From positions 4,154,001-4,218,000 of the forward strand of contig NC_014640.1 in assembly GCF_000165835.1 (NCBI RefSeq): 64,000 nucleotides of DNA, given 5' to 3'. Each line of letters starts with the position of its first letter. Position 1 is the stretch's first letter. Source of the stretch: Achromobacter xylosoxidans A8. GTDB taxonomy: Bacteria; Pseudomonadota; Gammaproteobacteria; Burkholderiales; Burkholderiaceae_B. Position numbers and translations under genes: made by a program. Under the pieces are notes generated by a model, which worked only from the letters and a program-made list of their open reading frames with translations, searched no databases and had not been told where the DNA came from. Of this stretch, positions 50,157 to 59,414 are shown in pieces.

Positions 50157-51743
50157 TCAAGAAACCGGAGGCGGTTGTGCTGCTTTGCCAAAACAGCCAA
50201 TCGCATTGCCTCCAAAGAGCGATTCAGGATTTATGAAATCTCTCGTCGCTCGCAAGATTTCCGACGGATACCGGGCCCATGCGCGCTCTTGAGAGAGCAT
50301 GTGCCAATCGCTGCCATACATGAGTCTGGCATTCAGCACTGCATGAGTTTCGAAGATCCTCTTCAATTGATCGCGCGCGATGCAACTCTCCAACTTTCCA
50401 CATCTCAGATTTTCCCAGTAACCCGTATCGCCATAGAGGTTCTTCCCCGCGCCAGCCTCCATCAGTGCGGCAAACCCGGCTGACCAGCCCTCAAGATCGT
50501 CTCCCCCAAAGTGGCCGATGTTCACACGGGGCGAGTCCAGTTTCATCAGCGCTTGCGTCCATCCCTGCGGGCTTGCGTACTCGTCATGCAGGTCATCCAA
50601 CCCCATTGTTGATGCGCCGTGAGCCATCACCGGTACGTCCAGACGCTGGGCAATGTTCCACATCGCCGTCAGCTCACGTTCCAGGGCTGCGCCCGAGGGT
50701 ATCCCCGGGCGCATCGGGTGAACGTCAGGGTTTACAAGCGGCCTGAATCCGTTCGGCGGGTAAATCTTGATGCCGACAAACCCCCGCCTTTCTATCGCGT
50801 CGGCCACCCGCAAGCGCACCCGCTTGGGGTCCAGCACCGCACTCCAGGGGTTGTACGCAACCAAGGGGCGCATGTATCCATTCGACAGCACTGAAAGCAA
50901 CTGATGCAGCGCTATCTGGCTCTCTTGCGATGAAAGGGCTGCGGGAGCCAGCCAATAATCAAAGTCGACCAAGGAAGCAAACACGCGGTCCACCCCGAAA
51001 GCCTGGTCACCGGTGGTGAACGACTGCTGGTACGCGAGCAGGTTCATCCATCGATAAGACAGCATGTATCCCACAAAACCCACAACACCTTCGCGATATG
51101 CTCCACCTCCCTGGGCCGCGCCATCGCTCATGGGTTCTACCAGTCCTCCGGTCTCGGTGGCTTGAAAAACCATTGCCATCGTGTCCGGTCCCAAGTTTCC
51201 GTCCACCCCTCCCTGTGTAAAGCTCGCTGGCGCCGCATCGTTGTAGATCGTCTCAAATTCGGTTCCTCGTACCACCTCGAAGAAGAAGGCTGACTGTCTT
51301 TTCAAGAACTCTGCTCGCCGCTGGTGCAGGACAGTTTCGCTTGCCTCTGGCGGCAGGCCCATTACCGCATGGTTGCGGGCCATCCCGACAAGCTCTTTGA
51401 TTTCTTCATCGGCGGTCGGCGCCAGGGATGCAATCCGGCCGGCAAGTGGGGCCAATGCCCTAATCAGCGTCCTGGATACTCCGGACCTGCTATGCGCAAC
51501 CGGTCCCGCCAGGAATCCTTCCACCGGCACATCGCTGGCATTAAAGAAGTGCGCGTGGGTATCGACCACCCAAGCCGGAGCGCCCTCGGCCTTCCGCCCA
51601 GGACGCGGTGTCAGGATAGGGCTGAGGCCCTCGGGCGGAGCGCTGCCTTGAGCGTTTTCCGAAGCTCGGCGCGGCCATCGGCACCCCCCAACAAAGGGCA
51701 GCGCGGCGAGCGCGCTCAAGAGTTCGCGACGCCGGGGTTTCAT
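50157..51743 (-). CDS. Amidohydrolase-family putative lipoprotein with RR leader
   Basis: 528 residues. Leader MKPRRRELLSALAALPFVGGC has a twin Arg and a lipobox-like VGGC (Cys21), suggesting Tat-exported lipoprotein. The core contains VVDTHAHFFNASDVP (metal His pair), GFVGIKIYPPNGFRP, DVPVMAHGAST, RVNIGHFGGDDLEGW and ARLMYGSDWHML, an amidohydrolase-2-type barrel. Its start overlaps the stop of the metallophosphatase-like gene by 4 bp. It is the last gene of a three-gene cassette that is more A/T-rich than the window. Substrate unknown. Confidence 0.78.
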   Translation of the reverse strand: MKPRRRELLSALAALPFVGGCRWPRRASENAQGSAPPEGLSPILTPRPGRKAEGAPAWVVDTHAHFFNASDVPVEGFLAGPVAHSRSGVSRTLIRALAPLAGRIASLAPTADEEIKELVGMARNHAVMGLPPEASETVLHQRRAEFLKRQSAFFFEVVRGTEFETIYNDAAPASFTQGGVDGNLGPDTMAMVFQATETGGLVEPMSDGAAQGGGAYREGVVGFVGYMLSYRWMNLLAYQQSFTTGDQAFGVDRVFASLVDFDYWLAPAALSSQESQIALHQLLSVLSNGYMRPLVAYNPWSAVLDPKRVRLRVADAIERRGFVGIKIYPPNGFRPLVNPDVHPMRPGIPSGAALERELTAMWNIAQRLDVPVMAHGASTMGLDDLHDEYASPQGWTQALMKLDSPRVNIGHFGGDDLEGWSAGFAALMEAGAGKNLYGDTGYWENLRCGKLESCIARDQLKRIFETHAVLNARLMYGSDWHMLSQERAWARYPSEILRATRDFINPESLFGGNAIGCFGKAAQPPPVS

Positions 51744-52714
51744 ACAGGGAGCCAGCTCGCGCGGCTTAGTTTGCGCGAATGGCGCGGCTCAGGCTGGTTC
51801 TCCGCGAAAAAAGAAAATGAAACGTGCGTCTCGTCGATATCGACGAGACCATAGTTCCTGTACGTCTCTCCTACCGTCACGGCGTATTTCACTGCCGCGC
51901 CCGATGAGGTCGCCTCATGCAGGGGCCAACCCGTGGTGAAAAAAGCATCGGACTCGTTACGGTGGATATCGCCGCTGAGCACCAGGATCTTGCTGATGGC
52001 TGCCCGACCAAGCAGCCACTCCCAGTCACCGGCATACCCAACCTTGTAATCAGCACAGGTGGAGCCACTGGCGAAGAGGTGAATGGCATCAGGTGCGCGC
52101 TCCATAGCAGCGTCGAAGCCGGCTCTTTGTCGGGCGCCCAATATCGTGCGCGCGTCGTCTGGAATCAGCCAGGTTCCCGTACGCCAGCTACGCACATCGG
52201 CAAGATGCAACATCACGTCATTCGACAGCTTGATACTTGGCGATTCCAGAGGCGGCTGATTCTCCTTCCAAAGGGACGGAGCATTGTAGGCATTGGGAAA
52301 TGAGCCCGCCGCCATGCCTTTTTTCAGAGTCCTACGAAACGCCTCATGCAGGGCAGTGCTGATACGCAGTTTCGGCGCCTGAGCGGGGCTTTCCCTGGCA
52401 ACCGCTCCCAGGACATCATTCCATAGGCAGTCGTGATCGTCCCAAGTCGTCCAGACACGACCTGTTGGCAACGACTTCACAAGTCTTGAGAACTGCGCCT
52501 GCTGAAGCAGCTCGCTGTACCGAGAAAACGCATGCTTGGCAAAGTCGTCCACGCCCATATCTTTTGGATGCCCTGCTTCCTCGACATGTATGTCCAGGTA
52601 CATGCTGTCACCGAGCAAGATCAGATGATCTGGCGCTTGCGCCCTGATCCAGTCCCAAACGGGTTGGTCATTGAATACATTGGTGGCGATGCAGGACGCA
52701 AATGCGATGCGCAT
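51740..52714 (-). CDS. PhoD-like metallophosphoesterase
   Basis: 324 residues without signal peptide. Metal motifs of the PhoD type: IAFASCIATNVFNDQPVWDW, HLILLGDSMYLDIHVEE, RVWTTWDDHDCLWND and KILVLSGDIHRNESDAFF. It is shorter than secreted alkaline phosphatase D (about 550), so it is a compact cytoplasmic relative whose substrate is unknown. Middle gene of the cassette: 10 bp from the DUF2272 gene and overlapping the amidohydrolase gene. Confidence 0.85.
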   Translation of the reverse strand: MRIAFASCIATNVFNDQPVWDWIRAQAPDHLILLGDSMYLDIHVEEAGHPKDMGVDDFAKHAFSRYSELLQQAQFSRLVKSLPTGRVWTTWDDHDCLWNDVLGAVARESPAQAPKLRISTALHEAFRRTLKKGMAAGSFPNAYNAPSLWKENQPPLESPSIKLSNDVMLHLADVRSWRTGTWLIPDDARTILGARQRAGFDAAMERAPDAIHLFASGSTCADYKVGYAGDWEWLLGRAAISKILVLSGDIHRNESDAFFTTGWPLHEATSSGAAVKYAVTVGETYRNYGLVDIDETHVSFSFFAENQPEPRHSRKLSRASWLPV

Positions 52715-52724
52715 AAGAGTTCCC

Positions 52725-53582
52725 TCAAGCGATTCGATTTTTCATCAGGACAATTGCTTCTCCAACCAACTTTCCCTTATCGAATCGCTGGTTCTTTCCG
52801 AGTTTTCCGTCGGCGGTCAGCTGGTATCCGGTGACGAAGACGGACTGCCTGACGTTGCCGCCCACGGCCAATGCAACCTCGGAACCTACCGCCACGACAA
52901 TGTCAGAATGGCTAGGAGCCTCCGGATTTTTCGTCGCCGCGAGATATTGGTCGAACGCGAAGGGAGTTCCCCGCCAACTGCCGATGATGTCGCCGACCTG
53001 CGGCTTGTCTTCCGTTAGGGGAACACCCCAGAACGGCGCGGACGCATCCTTGCTTGCCCCCTTCTTGATGGCATCCCACATGAACCTCGCGTGGCCGATG
53101 GACTGCTTGAAGGCCTGGTACTCCGGGATAACCTTCGCCGCGTTCCTTACCATGAGGGAAATGGCAACGGCAGACCAGGGGTAAGCAGTATCTTTCCCGG
53201 TCAGGTTCTTACCCAGCGCCTTCCACATTTCGTGGATGTAGCTGCTATAGGGTTCAGCGTTCTCTTTACCCTGCCCTTTGTCGAATCGAAGCCACTGCTC
53301 CACCGCGGCCGCCACAAGCGCTTCGCGGGCGCGCGTAGCGGGTGACCGCAACGTTGGCTGTTTGGCCTTGGCCCACTTGAACTTCGAGTCCGCCAGGCCG
53401 TCAACCGAGTATCCCTGGAGCGGCACCCCGCCAATTTCCGTTTGAACGTGATGCCACCCACCGGGCGCGTCCCCCAGATCGAAGATTTCCTCGCCTAGCG
53501 TGAGACTGCCGATCGGTGAGTTCTTCACAGTACTGGGCGTGGCCCGCAGGTTGACAGCCTCGACATTGACGAAACGTTTCAT
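52725..53582 (-). CDS. DUF2272 domain protein with N-terminal SH3-like domain
   Basis: 285 residues from the ATG at 53582. Residues about 1-60 look like a bacterial SH3 domain (VEAVNLRATPSTVKNSPIGSL, then GGWHHVQTE). The remainder matches DUF2272: SSYIHEMWKALGKNLTG, TAYPWSAVAISLMVRNA, HARFMWDAI, PQVGDIIGSWRG and SHSDIVVAVG. The layout recalls CHAP/NlpC-type peptidases, with a Ser in place of Cys in WSAV; that relation is an inference. No signal peptide. First gene of the three-gene cassette. Confidence 0.75.
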   Translation of the reverse strand: MKRFVNVEAVNLRATPSTVKNSPIGSLTLGEEIFDLGDAPGGWHHVQTEIGGVPLQGYSVDGLADSKFKWAKAKQPTLRSPATRAREALVAAAVEQWLRFDKGQGKENAEPYSSYIHEMWKALGKNLTGKDTAYPWSAVAISLMVRNAAKVIPEYQAFKQSIGHARFMWDAIKKGASKDASAPFWGVPLTEDKPQVGDIIGSWRGTPFAFDQYLAATKNPEAPSHSDIVVAVGSEVALAVGGNVRQSVFVTGYQLTADGKLGKNQRFDKGKLVGEAIVLMKNRIA

Positions 53583-54064
53583 GAGACGCTCCCTGACCGC
53601 ACCCGGGCATTGGCCGCTGTGCACGCCAAACCGAGACAACGATCTCTATCAACTCAATATGCAAAAAGCCGGCACCTTTTCCAAGGTGCAGTGCAAGCCA
53701 AAGTACGTGAAAAGATCCGCATCATCTCTCCGCCAATTGCATGAAACACAATGGCGCAGATACCATCCGCACACACGAAAATCCCGGGCAAGAGGTGCTC
53801 CCCTCAAGTTATTGCCATAGGAGCGATGTGCGCGGCCTTGGCCGAAACCATGTTAGGAGCGTCTTTTTGTCGGCGCATACCCAAATTTGAGTATGCGGAC
53901 CGCAAGACCCGTCCATTGCCACACCCAAGCCATAAGCACATCACTCAGTTAGAAATTGCGTATCAGTCGTTTGGCCTGACGACCATCTCCCGTACTGTGA
54001 TCAGTCCGCGCCAGCCTTGCCGAATCCGCAAGGCGCCGCGTTCGTTTCACTCTCGGAGACCCGC
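53583..54064. other. 482-bp A/T-richer intergenic region
   Basis: No convincing gene. It separates the start of the minus cassette from the start of the amidohydrolase gene on the plus strand, so promoters for both should lie here. The only clear element is the hairpin GCACCTT-TTCC-AAGGTGC at 53672-53689. Short open frames here lack family signals. Confidence 0.5.
53672..53689. promoter_or_regulatory. Hairpin in the divergent region
   Basis: GCACCTT (53672-53678), loop TTCC, AAGGTGC (53683-53689), a perfect 7-bp stem about 90 bp upstream of the DUF2272 gene. Could be an operator or leader hairpin. Confidence 0.3.
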
Positions 54065-55588
54065 ATGAACGACCGGCTGCACCGTACCCAGGCTTCCCGC
54101 TCCGCCGCCATCAAGGCGAAGCTGGACTATCCCGTGATCGATACCGACGTACACGTCAACGACTATGCGCCTGTGCTGGAGGACTACATCCAGCACTATG
54201 GCGGCTCCAAGCTGGTGGATGTGCTGCGCAAGACGCAGGGCTCGCGCTTCGCCACCAAGTCCCAGGGCAAGGACTGGTATCAGCAGACGCCCGCGGAACG
54301 ACAACACAACCGCACGCTGCGTTCGCCCTGGTGGGCGCGCGTCACACGCAATACCCTGGACCTGGCCACGGTCACGCTGCCGGAGCTGCTATATGAACGC
54401 CTGGAGGAGCAAGGCTCCGACTACTCCATCCTGTTTCCCAACGACGTGCTGGCGCCGCTGGGCGCGGGCGACGAATACCGTCAGCCCTTGCATCGCGCGA
54501 TCAACCATTTCCATGCGGACCAGTACCGCAAGTACAGCGACCGGCTGACGCCCGTGGCGGGCATTCCCCTGAACACGCCGCAGGAAGCCATTGAAGAACT
54601 CGAATTCGCCGTCAAGACGCTGGGGCTGAAGGTGGCGAACATTCCGGGCGGCGTGCGCCGGCCGATCAAGGCCATCGCCGACAAGTACCCGCCGGCGGAG
54701 TACCCGGAGATCGCGCGGCATGCGTCCTACGTCGACTTCTTCGGCCTGGACAGCGAGTACGACTACGACCCGTTCTGGGCCAAGGCGGTGGAACTGGGCG
54801 TGCCGCTCGCCACCCACTACGGCAGCCAGGGCTGGACTGGCCGACATTCCATCAGCAACTACATGTTCAACCATATCGGCCATTTCGCCGATGGTTCCCA
54901 GGCCTTCGCCAAGGCGCTGTTCTTCGGCGGCGTGACCCGGCGCTTTCCCGATCTGCGCGTGGCCTTGCTGGAGGGTGGCGCGGATTGGGGCGCGCATGTG
55001 TATGCGCACCTAGTGGACCGCTGGGAAAAGCGCAACCGCAACGCCGTGCAGCAATACAACCCGGCCAACGCCGACGTGGAGCTGTTGGCAGACCTGTTCG
55101 AGCGCTACGGCGCCGGACTGCTGAACGGACGCGAAATCAACAAGGACACCCTGCTGCGCGACAGCCTGGGCCTGTCGGCGTTGCATCACAGCCGCGAGCC
55201 CCAGGGCGATGAGCTCGACGACTTCGCCGCGGCCGGCATCGACAGCGTGGAGGATATCCGCAAGCGCTGGGTCGACAGCTTCTACTTCGGATCGGAGGCC
55301 GACGACCGGACCATAGGCGCCGCCTTCAACGACCGCGCCAACCCGCTGAACACCAAGCTCAACGCGATCTGGTCGTCGGACGTCGGCCACTGGGACGTAC
55401 CCGACCTGACCGAACCGCTGGCCGAAAGCTGGGACCTGGTCGAGGACGGCGTGATCAGCGCGGCGGACTTCAAGGCCCTGGTGTTCGACAACCCCTACCG
55501 CTTCTATACCCAGGCGCACCCCGAGTTCTTCAAGGGCACGCGCATCGAGCAGAAGCTGCAGGCGCGCTCCCAGAAGCGCGCGGCCTGA
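54065..55588 (+). CDS. Amidohydrolase-2 family protein (decarboxylase/hydrolase type)
   Basis: 507 residues from the ATG at 54065. Barrel motifs: YPVIDTDVHVNDYAPVLEDYI at the N-terminus (D-x-H metal site), DYSILFPNDVLAPLG, PLATHYGSQGWTGRHSISNY, FPDLRVALLEGGADWGAHVY and AIWSSDVGHWDVPD with the catalytic-type Asp. Such proteins hydrolyse or decarboxylate acids. It lies 117 bp upstream of an ABC importer unit on the same strand, so the importer may bring in its substrate. A hairpin separates them. Confidence 0.87.
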   Translation: MNDRLHRTQASRSAAIKAKLDYPVIDTDVHVNDYAPVLEDYIQHYGGSKLVDVLRKTQGSRFATKSQGKDWYQQTPAERQHNRTLRSPWWARVTRNTLDLATVTLPELLYERLEEQGSDYSILFPNDVLAPLGAGDEYRQPLHRAINHFHADQYRKYSDRLTPVAGIPLNTPQEAIEELEFAVKTLGLKVANIPGGVRRPIKAIADKYPPAEYPEIARHASYVDFFGLDSEYDYDPFWAKAVELGVPLATHYGSQGWTGRHSISNYMFNHIGHFADGSQAFAKALFFGGVTRRFPDLRVALLEGGADWGAHVYAHLVDRWEKRNRNAVQQYNPANADVELLADLFERYGAGLLNGREINKDTLLRDSLGLSALHHSREPQGDELDDFAAAGIDSVEDIRKRWVDSFYFGSEADDRTIGAAFNDRANPLNTKLNAIWSSDVGHWDVPDLTEPLAESWDLVEDGVISAADFKALVFDNPYRFYTQAHPEFFKGTRIEQKLQARSQKRAA

Positions 55589-55613
55589 CCCTCACCGCAA
55601 ACCGCACTGCCAC

Positions 55614-55633
55614 CCGCCGGTTCGCGCCGGCGG
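55614..55633 (+). terminator. Hairpin between amidohydrolase and ABC importer genes
   Basis: CCGCCGG (55614-55620), TTCGCG, CCGGCGG (55627-55633): perfect 7-bp stem with a UUCG-like loop, 25 bp after the stop codon. No T-run; partial terminator or processing site. Confidence 0.45.
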
Positions 55634-55705
55634 ATGGACAGTCCTGCCCGCGGCTGGCGCGCGCCGGCCCGGGCCTGTCTTTCATCATCATCTTACGGAA
55701 CGACC

Positions 55706-56815
55706 ATGCGCACCCTGCCCTCTCTCCACAGCCTGATTTCACGCCTGATGCTGGGCGCTGCCCTGTGCGCCGTCAGCCTGGCCTCCCTGGCCGCGCCCGA
55801 CGTGGTCCGTATCGGCTTGGCGACCGCCGGCGGCGGCGACCCCATCACCTGGGGCGGCTCGCCGGGCGGCGTGGCGCGCGCCAACAACTGGCTGGAGGAA
55901 GCCTTCCAGGGCACCGGCACCCAGGTGCAATGGCTGTTCTTCAAGGGCGCCGGCCCGGCGGTCAACGAAGCGCTCTCGAACAAGCAGATCGATTTCGCCT
56001 ACCAGGGCGACCTGCCGTCGGTGGTGGGCCGCTCCAACGGGTTGAAGACCCGCATCCTGCTGGGTAGCGGCGTGCGCAACAACCTGTACGTCTCCACGCC
56101 CAAGGATTCCGCGCTGCAATCGCTGGACGATTTGAAGGACCGCAAGGTGTCGATCTTCCGCGGCACCAATGGCCATCTGGTCGCGATCAATGTGCTGGCC
56201 TCGCGTCAGCTGACCGAGCGTGACATCAAGGGCGTCAACCTGGACACCGGCAGCGCGCAGGCGGCGCTGGTCTCCAGTGGCGTGGACGCCGCCTTTGGCG
56301 GCTATGAGTACTTCAAGCTGCGCGACCAAGGCCTGGCGCGCATCATCTACTCGACCAAGGGCCAGGATCCCTCGTTCACCCGCCAGGCGTCGTTGTTGGT
56401 GCGCGAGGACTTCGAGAAGGAGAACCCCGAAGCCGTGCAGCGCGTGGTCGACGTGTTCGTGCGCGCGGCGCAATGGTCCTCCGACGAACAGAACCGCGAC
56501 GCGCTCTTCAAGGTCTGGGCGCGCAGCGGCACGCCTTACGCGTCCTGGCAGGCGGAGTTCGAAGGCGAAGTGCTGGCCGTGCGCAACTCGCCGCTGCTGG
56601 ACGAGTTCCTCGCCGCGCGCTACCAGGCCGTGGCGGACGATGCCCTGAAACTGAAGCTGATCCGCCGTCCCGTGAGCGTGGACGGCTGGTTCGAGCCGCG
56701 CTACCTCGACGCCGCGCTGCGCAAGGCCAATCTTGCCACCCGCTGGACCGCGTTCAACGCGCAGGGCCAGCCGGCGTCCGGCGAACGCCAGGCCAACGCC
56801 GCCACGGCACGATAA
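55706..56815 (+). CDS. Sulfonate/nitrate/taurine-type ABC substrate-binding protein
   Basis: 369 residues from the ATG at 55706. Signal peptide ending SLASLAAPD. SsuA-like features: VVRIGLATAGGGDPITWGG, QVQWLFFKGAGPAVNEAL, IDFAYQGDLPSVVGRSNG and RKVSIFRGTNGHLVAINVLA. The family binds sulfonates, taurine, nitrate or related anions. Three transporter genes follow closely. Substrate here unknown; the amidohydrolase upstream hints at a carboxylated or amide compound. Confidence 0.9.
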   Translation: MRTLPSLHSLISRLMLGAALCAVSLASLAAPDVVRIGLATAGGGDPITWGGSPGGVARANNWLEEAFQGTGTQVQWLFFKGAGPAVNEALSNKQIDFAYQGDLPSVVGRSNGLKTRILLGSGVRNNLYVSTPKDSALQSLDDLKDRKVSIFRGTNGHLVAINVLASRQLTERDIKGVNLDTGSAQAALVSSGVDAAFGGYEYFKLRDQGLARIIYSTKGQDPSFTRQASLLVREDFEKENPEAVQRVVDVFVRAAQWSSDEQNRDALFKVWARSGTPYASWQAEFEGEVLAVRNSPLLDEFLAARYQAVADDALKLKLIRRPVSVDGWFEPRYLDAALRKANLATRWTAFNAQGQPASGERQANAATAR

Positions 56816-56824
56816 GGAGTGGTC

Positions 56825-57676
56825 ATGTCCACGAATACTCTGAGCGCGCCGCTGCCGTCCGCGCGCCATGCACCTCTTGATCTGCTGCGCAACGCCGGCG
56901 GCCGCCTGCTGCCCTGGCTGCTGCCGCTGGCGTTGCTCGCGCTCTGGCAGCTGGGCGCGGCGCAGGGCTGGATCTCCCCGCAAGTGCTGCCTTCGCCCCA
57001 CTTCGTCTGGCTGACCTTGCAGGACCTCTACAGCAGCGGCGACCTCTGGCTGCACGTGCAGGCCAGCATGCAGCGCGTGCTGGTGGGCTTCGCGGCCGGC
57101 AGCGCGTTGGGCCTGGCGCTGGGCGCGGCGATGGGATTGTGGCGTCCGCTGGAAGCCTACATCCTGCCCACCTTCAACGCGCTGGTGCAGATTCCGGTAC
57201 TGGCCTGGCTGCCCTTCGTGCTGCTGCTGGTAGGCATAGGCGAACCGCTGAAGTACATCCTGATCGCCAAGGCCGCGCTGGTGCCGGTGACGCTGAACAC
57301 CTTGCAGGGATTCCGGCAGACCCCGAGCAACTTGCTGGAAGTGGCCCGCGTCTATGGCTACACGCGCCGCCAGCAGGTGCTGGAAGTGGTGCTGCCGCAT
57401 GCGCTGCCCACGCTCTTCACCGGCCTGCGCCTGGGCTTCACCAAGGCCTGGCTGTCGCTGGTCGTGGTGGAGCTGGTCGCGTCCAGCGAAGGGCTGGGCT
57501 ACCTGATCGTCTATGGCCGCCAGCTGTTCCAGCTGGACCTGGTGATGGCGGCGGTGCTCGTGGTGGGCGCCATCGGCTATGCCATCGACAAGTTGTTGGA
57601 CCTGGCCGAAGTCCGCGCGGGCGGCGGCCAGGCCGCTACCCGCCTGGGTACGACGTCCACGGGAGCCCACGCATGA
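56825..57676 (+). CDS. ABC permease, SsuC/TauC type (first)
   Basis: 283 residues from the ATG at 56825; AAGGAG lies 6 bp upstream. SsuC features: LPLALLALWQLGAAQGWISPQVLPSPH, GFAAGSALGLALGAAMG, NALVQIPVLAWLPFVLLLVGIGEPLKY and EVVLPHALPTLFTGLRLGFTKAW. Six or so membrane helices. Overlaps the second permease gene by 4 bp. The pair probably forms a heterodimer, unlike the usual SsuC homodimer. Confidence 0.9.
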   Translation: MSTNTLSAPLPSARHAPLDLLRNAGGRLLPWLLPLALLALWQLGAAQGWISPQVLPSPHFVWLTLQDLYSSGDLWLHVQASMQRVLVGFAAGSALGLALGAAMGLWRPLEAYILPTFNALVQIPVLAWLPFVLLLVGIGEPLKYILIAKAALVPVTLNTLQGFRQTPSNLLEVARVYGYTRRQQVLEVVLPHALPTLFTGLRLGFTKAWLSLVVVELVASSEGLGYLIVYGRQLFQLDLVMAAVLVVGAIGYAIDKLLDLAEVRAGGGQAATRLGTTSTGAHA

Positions 57677-58482
57677 TGGCGGCATTTATCTCCTCGCCTC
57701 CCGCCGCCCGCCGCGCAAGCCGTTGGCTGCAAGCACGCTGGCGCGGCCTGGTGCTGCCCGTTGCCGCGATCCTGGTCTGGTGGGCGCTGGCGCGGCTGGA
57801 CTGGGTCTCCACGCCCTTGCTGGTGTCGCCGGGCAAGGTGCTGGACACCGCGGCCAGCCAGATCTCCTCGGGCCGGCTGTGGCGCGCGCTGAGCGCGAGC
57901 CTTGCGCGTGAATTTACCGGCTTCGCAATAGGCACCGTGCTCGGTCTGATACTCGGCGCGCTGCTGGGCCTGCTGCCGCTGTTCAACCGCATCGTGGGCC
58001 CCAGCTTCAATACCTTCAAGCAGATCTCGCTGTTCGCCTGGATTCCGCTGATCTCGGTTTGGTTCGGCCTGGGCGACGTGGCCAAAGTGACGTTCCTGTC
58101 GCTTGCGGCCCTGGTGCCCGTGGTCGTCAATACCTGCGACGGCATACGCAGCACGCCCACGGCCCTGCTGGAGGTAGCACGCGTGTTCGGCTATTCCCGC
58201 TGGCAGACCTTGCTGCACGTGGTGCTGCCGTCGGCGGCGCCTTCGATCTTCACCGGCGTGTACCTGGCGCTGATCTACTCCTGGCTGGCGACCATAGGCG
58301 CGGAGTACCTGTTGGTGGCCGGCCACGGCATCGGCAATACCCTGATCGAAGGCAGCGAACACTTCCAGATGGATCTGGTGATCTTCGGCATGTTCGTGAT
58401 CGGCCTGGTGGGATGGACCATGAATGCATGGGCCCGCGCGCTGGAGCGCCGGCTGACGCGGCACCGCCCGGGCGCCGCCTGA
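57673..58482 (+). CDS. ABC permease, SsuC/TauC type (second)
   Basis: 269 residues. Starts at 57673 within the previous stop (ATGATG). Motifs LVLPVAAILVWWALARLDWV, GFAIGTVLGLILGALLG, NTFKQISLFAWIPLISVWFGLGDVAK and HVVLPSAAPSIFTGVYLALIYSW. It is a sequence relative of the first permease, probably from duplication. GGAAAGG follows before the ATPase start. Confidence 0.9.
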   Translation: MMAAFISSPPAARRASRWLQARWRGLVLPVAAILVWWALARLDWVSTPLLVSPGKVLDTAASQISSGRLWRALSASLAREFTGFAIGTVLGLILGALLGLLPLFNRIVGPSFNTFKQISLFAWIPLISVWFGLGDVAKVTFLSLAALVPVVVNTCDGIRSTPTALLEVARVFGYSRWQTLLHVVLPSAAPSIFTGVYLALIYSWLATIGAEYLLVAGHGIGNTLIEGSEHFQMDLVIFGMFVIGLVGWTMNAWARALERRLTRHRPGAA

Positions 58483-58497
58483 TAAAGAAGGAAAGGA

Positions 58498-59367
58498 ATG
58501 ACGAGCATCTTCGGCAAGGAATTGAGTATCCGCGGCGTGGGCAAGCGGTATGCCGGCCCCGGCGACGGCGCGCAGGCGCTGCAAGTGCTGCACGACATCA
58601 ACCTCGACGTGTCCGCCGGGCGCTTCGTCAGCATTGTGGGCGCCAGCGGCTGCGGCAAATCCACGCTGCTGCGCCTGATCCTGGGGCTGGACGGCGACTA
58701 CTCCGGCCAGATCCTGCTGGATGGCAAGTCAGTGCAAGGCGCGGGCCTGGACCGCGGCATCGTGTTCCAGGACCATCGCCTTTTCCCATGGCTGAACGTG
58801 GAACGCAATATCGCGACGGCGCTACGCAACGCGCCCTTGTCGAAGGCGGAAAAGCGCGAGCTGGTGGCCGAGCATATCGCGCTGGTCGGATTGCAGGGCT
58901 TCGAGCAGTCCTACCCGCACCAGATTTCGGGCGGCATGGCGCAGCGCGTGGCGATCGCGCGCGGCCTGGTCAACCGGCCGCGGGTGCTACTGCTGGACGA
59001 GCCGCTGGGCGCCCTGGACGCGTTGACGCGGTCGCGGTTGCAGAACGAGCTGCAGCGCATCTGGCAACACGAAAAGATCACCATGGTGCTGGTCACCCAC
59101 GACGTGGAGGAAGCCGTATTCCTGGGCGACCGCGTGGTGGTGATGCAGCCGCGTCCGGGCCGCATACGCCGCATCGTCGACATCGATCTGCCGCATCCGC
59201 GCCACCGCAGCGATCCGCGCTTCATCCGGCTGCGCGATGACGTGCTGAGCGATTTTCTCGATCCGGACGGGCGCGTGGCCGACAACGAACCGCTGCCGCC
59301 TCCCGGAGGACTGGCGGCCACGGTGGGAGCCTTGCCCGCATTGGGACGCTTGCGCATGGCTTGGTAG
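58498..59367 (+). CDS. ABC transporter ATP-binding protein, SsuB/TauB type
   Basis: 289 residues. Walker A GASGCGKST (about residues 48-56), Q-loop in GIVFQDHRLFPWLNVERN, signature ISGGMAQRVAIARGL, Walker B VLLLDEPLGALDA and switch His in MVLVTHDVEEAVFLGDRV. It powers the two permeases above. A 13-bp hairpin begins at its stop codon. Confidence 0.94.
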   Translation: MTSIFGKELSIRGVGKRYAGPGDGAQALQVLHDINLDVSAGRFVSIVGASGCGKSTLLRLILGLDGDYSGQILLDGKSVQGAGLDRGIVFQDHRLFPWLNVERNIATALRNAPLSKAEKRELVAEHIALVGLQGFEQSYPHQISGGMAQRVAIARGLVNRPRVLLLDEPLGALDALTRSRLQNELQRIWQHEKITMVLVTHDVEEAVFLGDRVVVMQPRPGRIRRIVDIDLPHPRHRSDPRFIRLRDDVLSDFLDPDGRVADNEPLPPPGGLAATVGALPALGRLRMAW

Positions 59368-59396
59368 GAAGCCGGCGGCTCACGCCGCCGGCTTCC
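59367..59396. terminator. Strong bidirectional hairpin between convergent ATPase and Bug genes
   Basis: GGAAGCCGGCGGC (59367-59379), loop TCAC, GCCGCCGGCTTCC (59384-59396): perfect 13-bp stem with a 4-nt loop, starting on the last base of the ATPase stop. No T-run on either side; shared terminator by position. Confidence 0.65.
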
Positions 59397-59414
59397 ACTG
59401 CGAGGGTCCGCCGC

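Noticed and set aside
53751..54068. Short plus-strand open frame before the amidohydrolase gene
   Set aside because: No motif, no ribosome-binding site, and it runs into the real gene start in another frame.
55739..57685. Open frame of 648 codons on the minus strand opposite the ABC binding protein and permease
   Set aside because: Gln/His/Arg-rich antisense translation without motifs.
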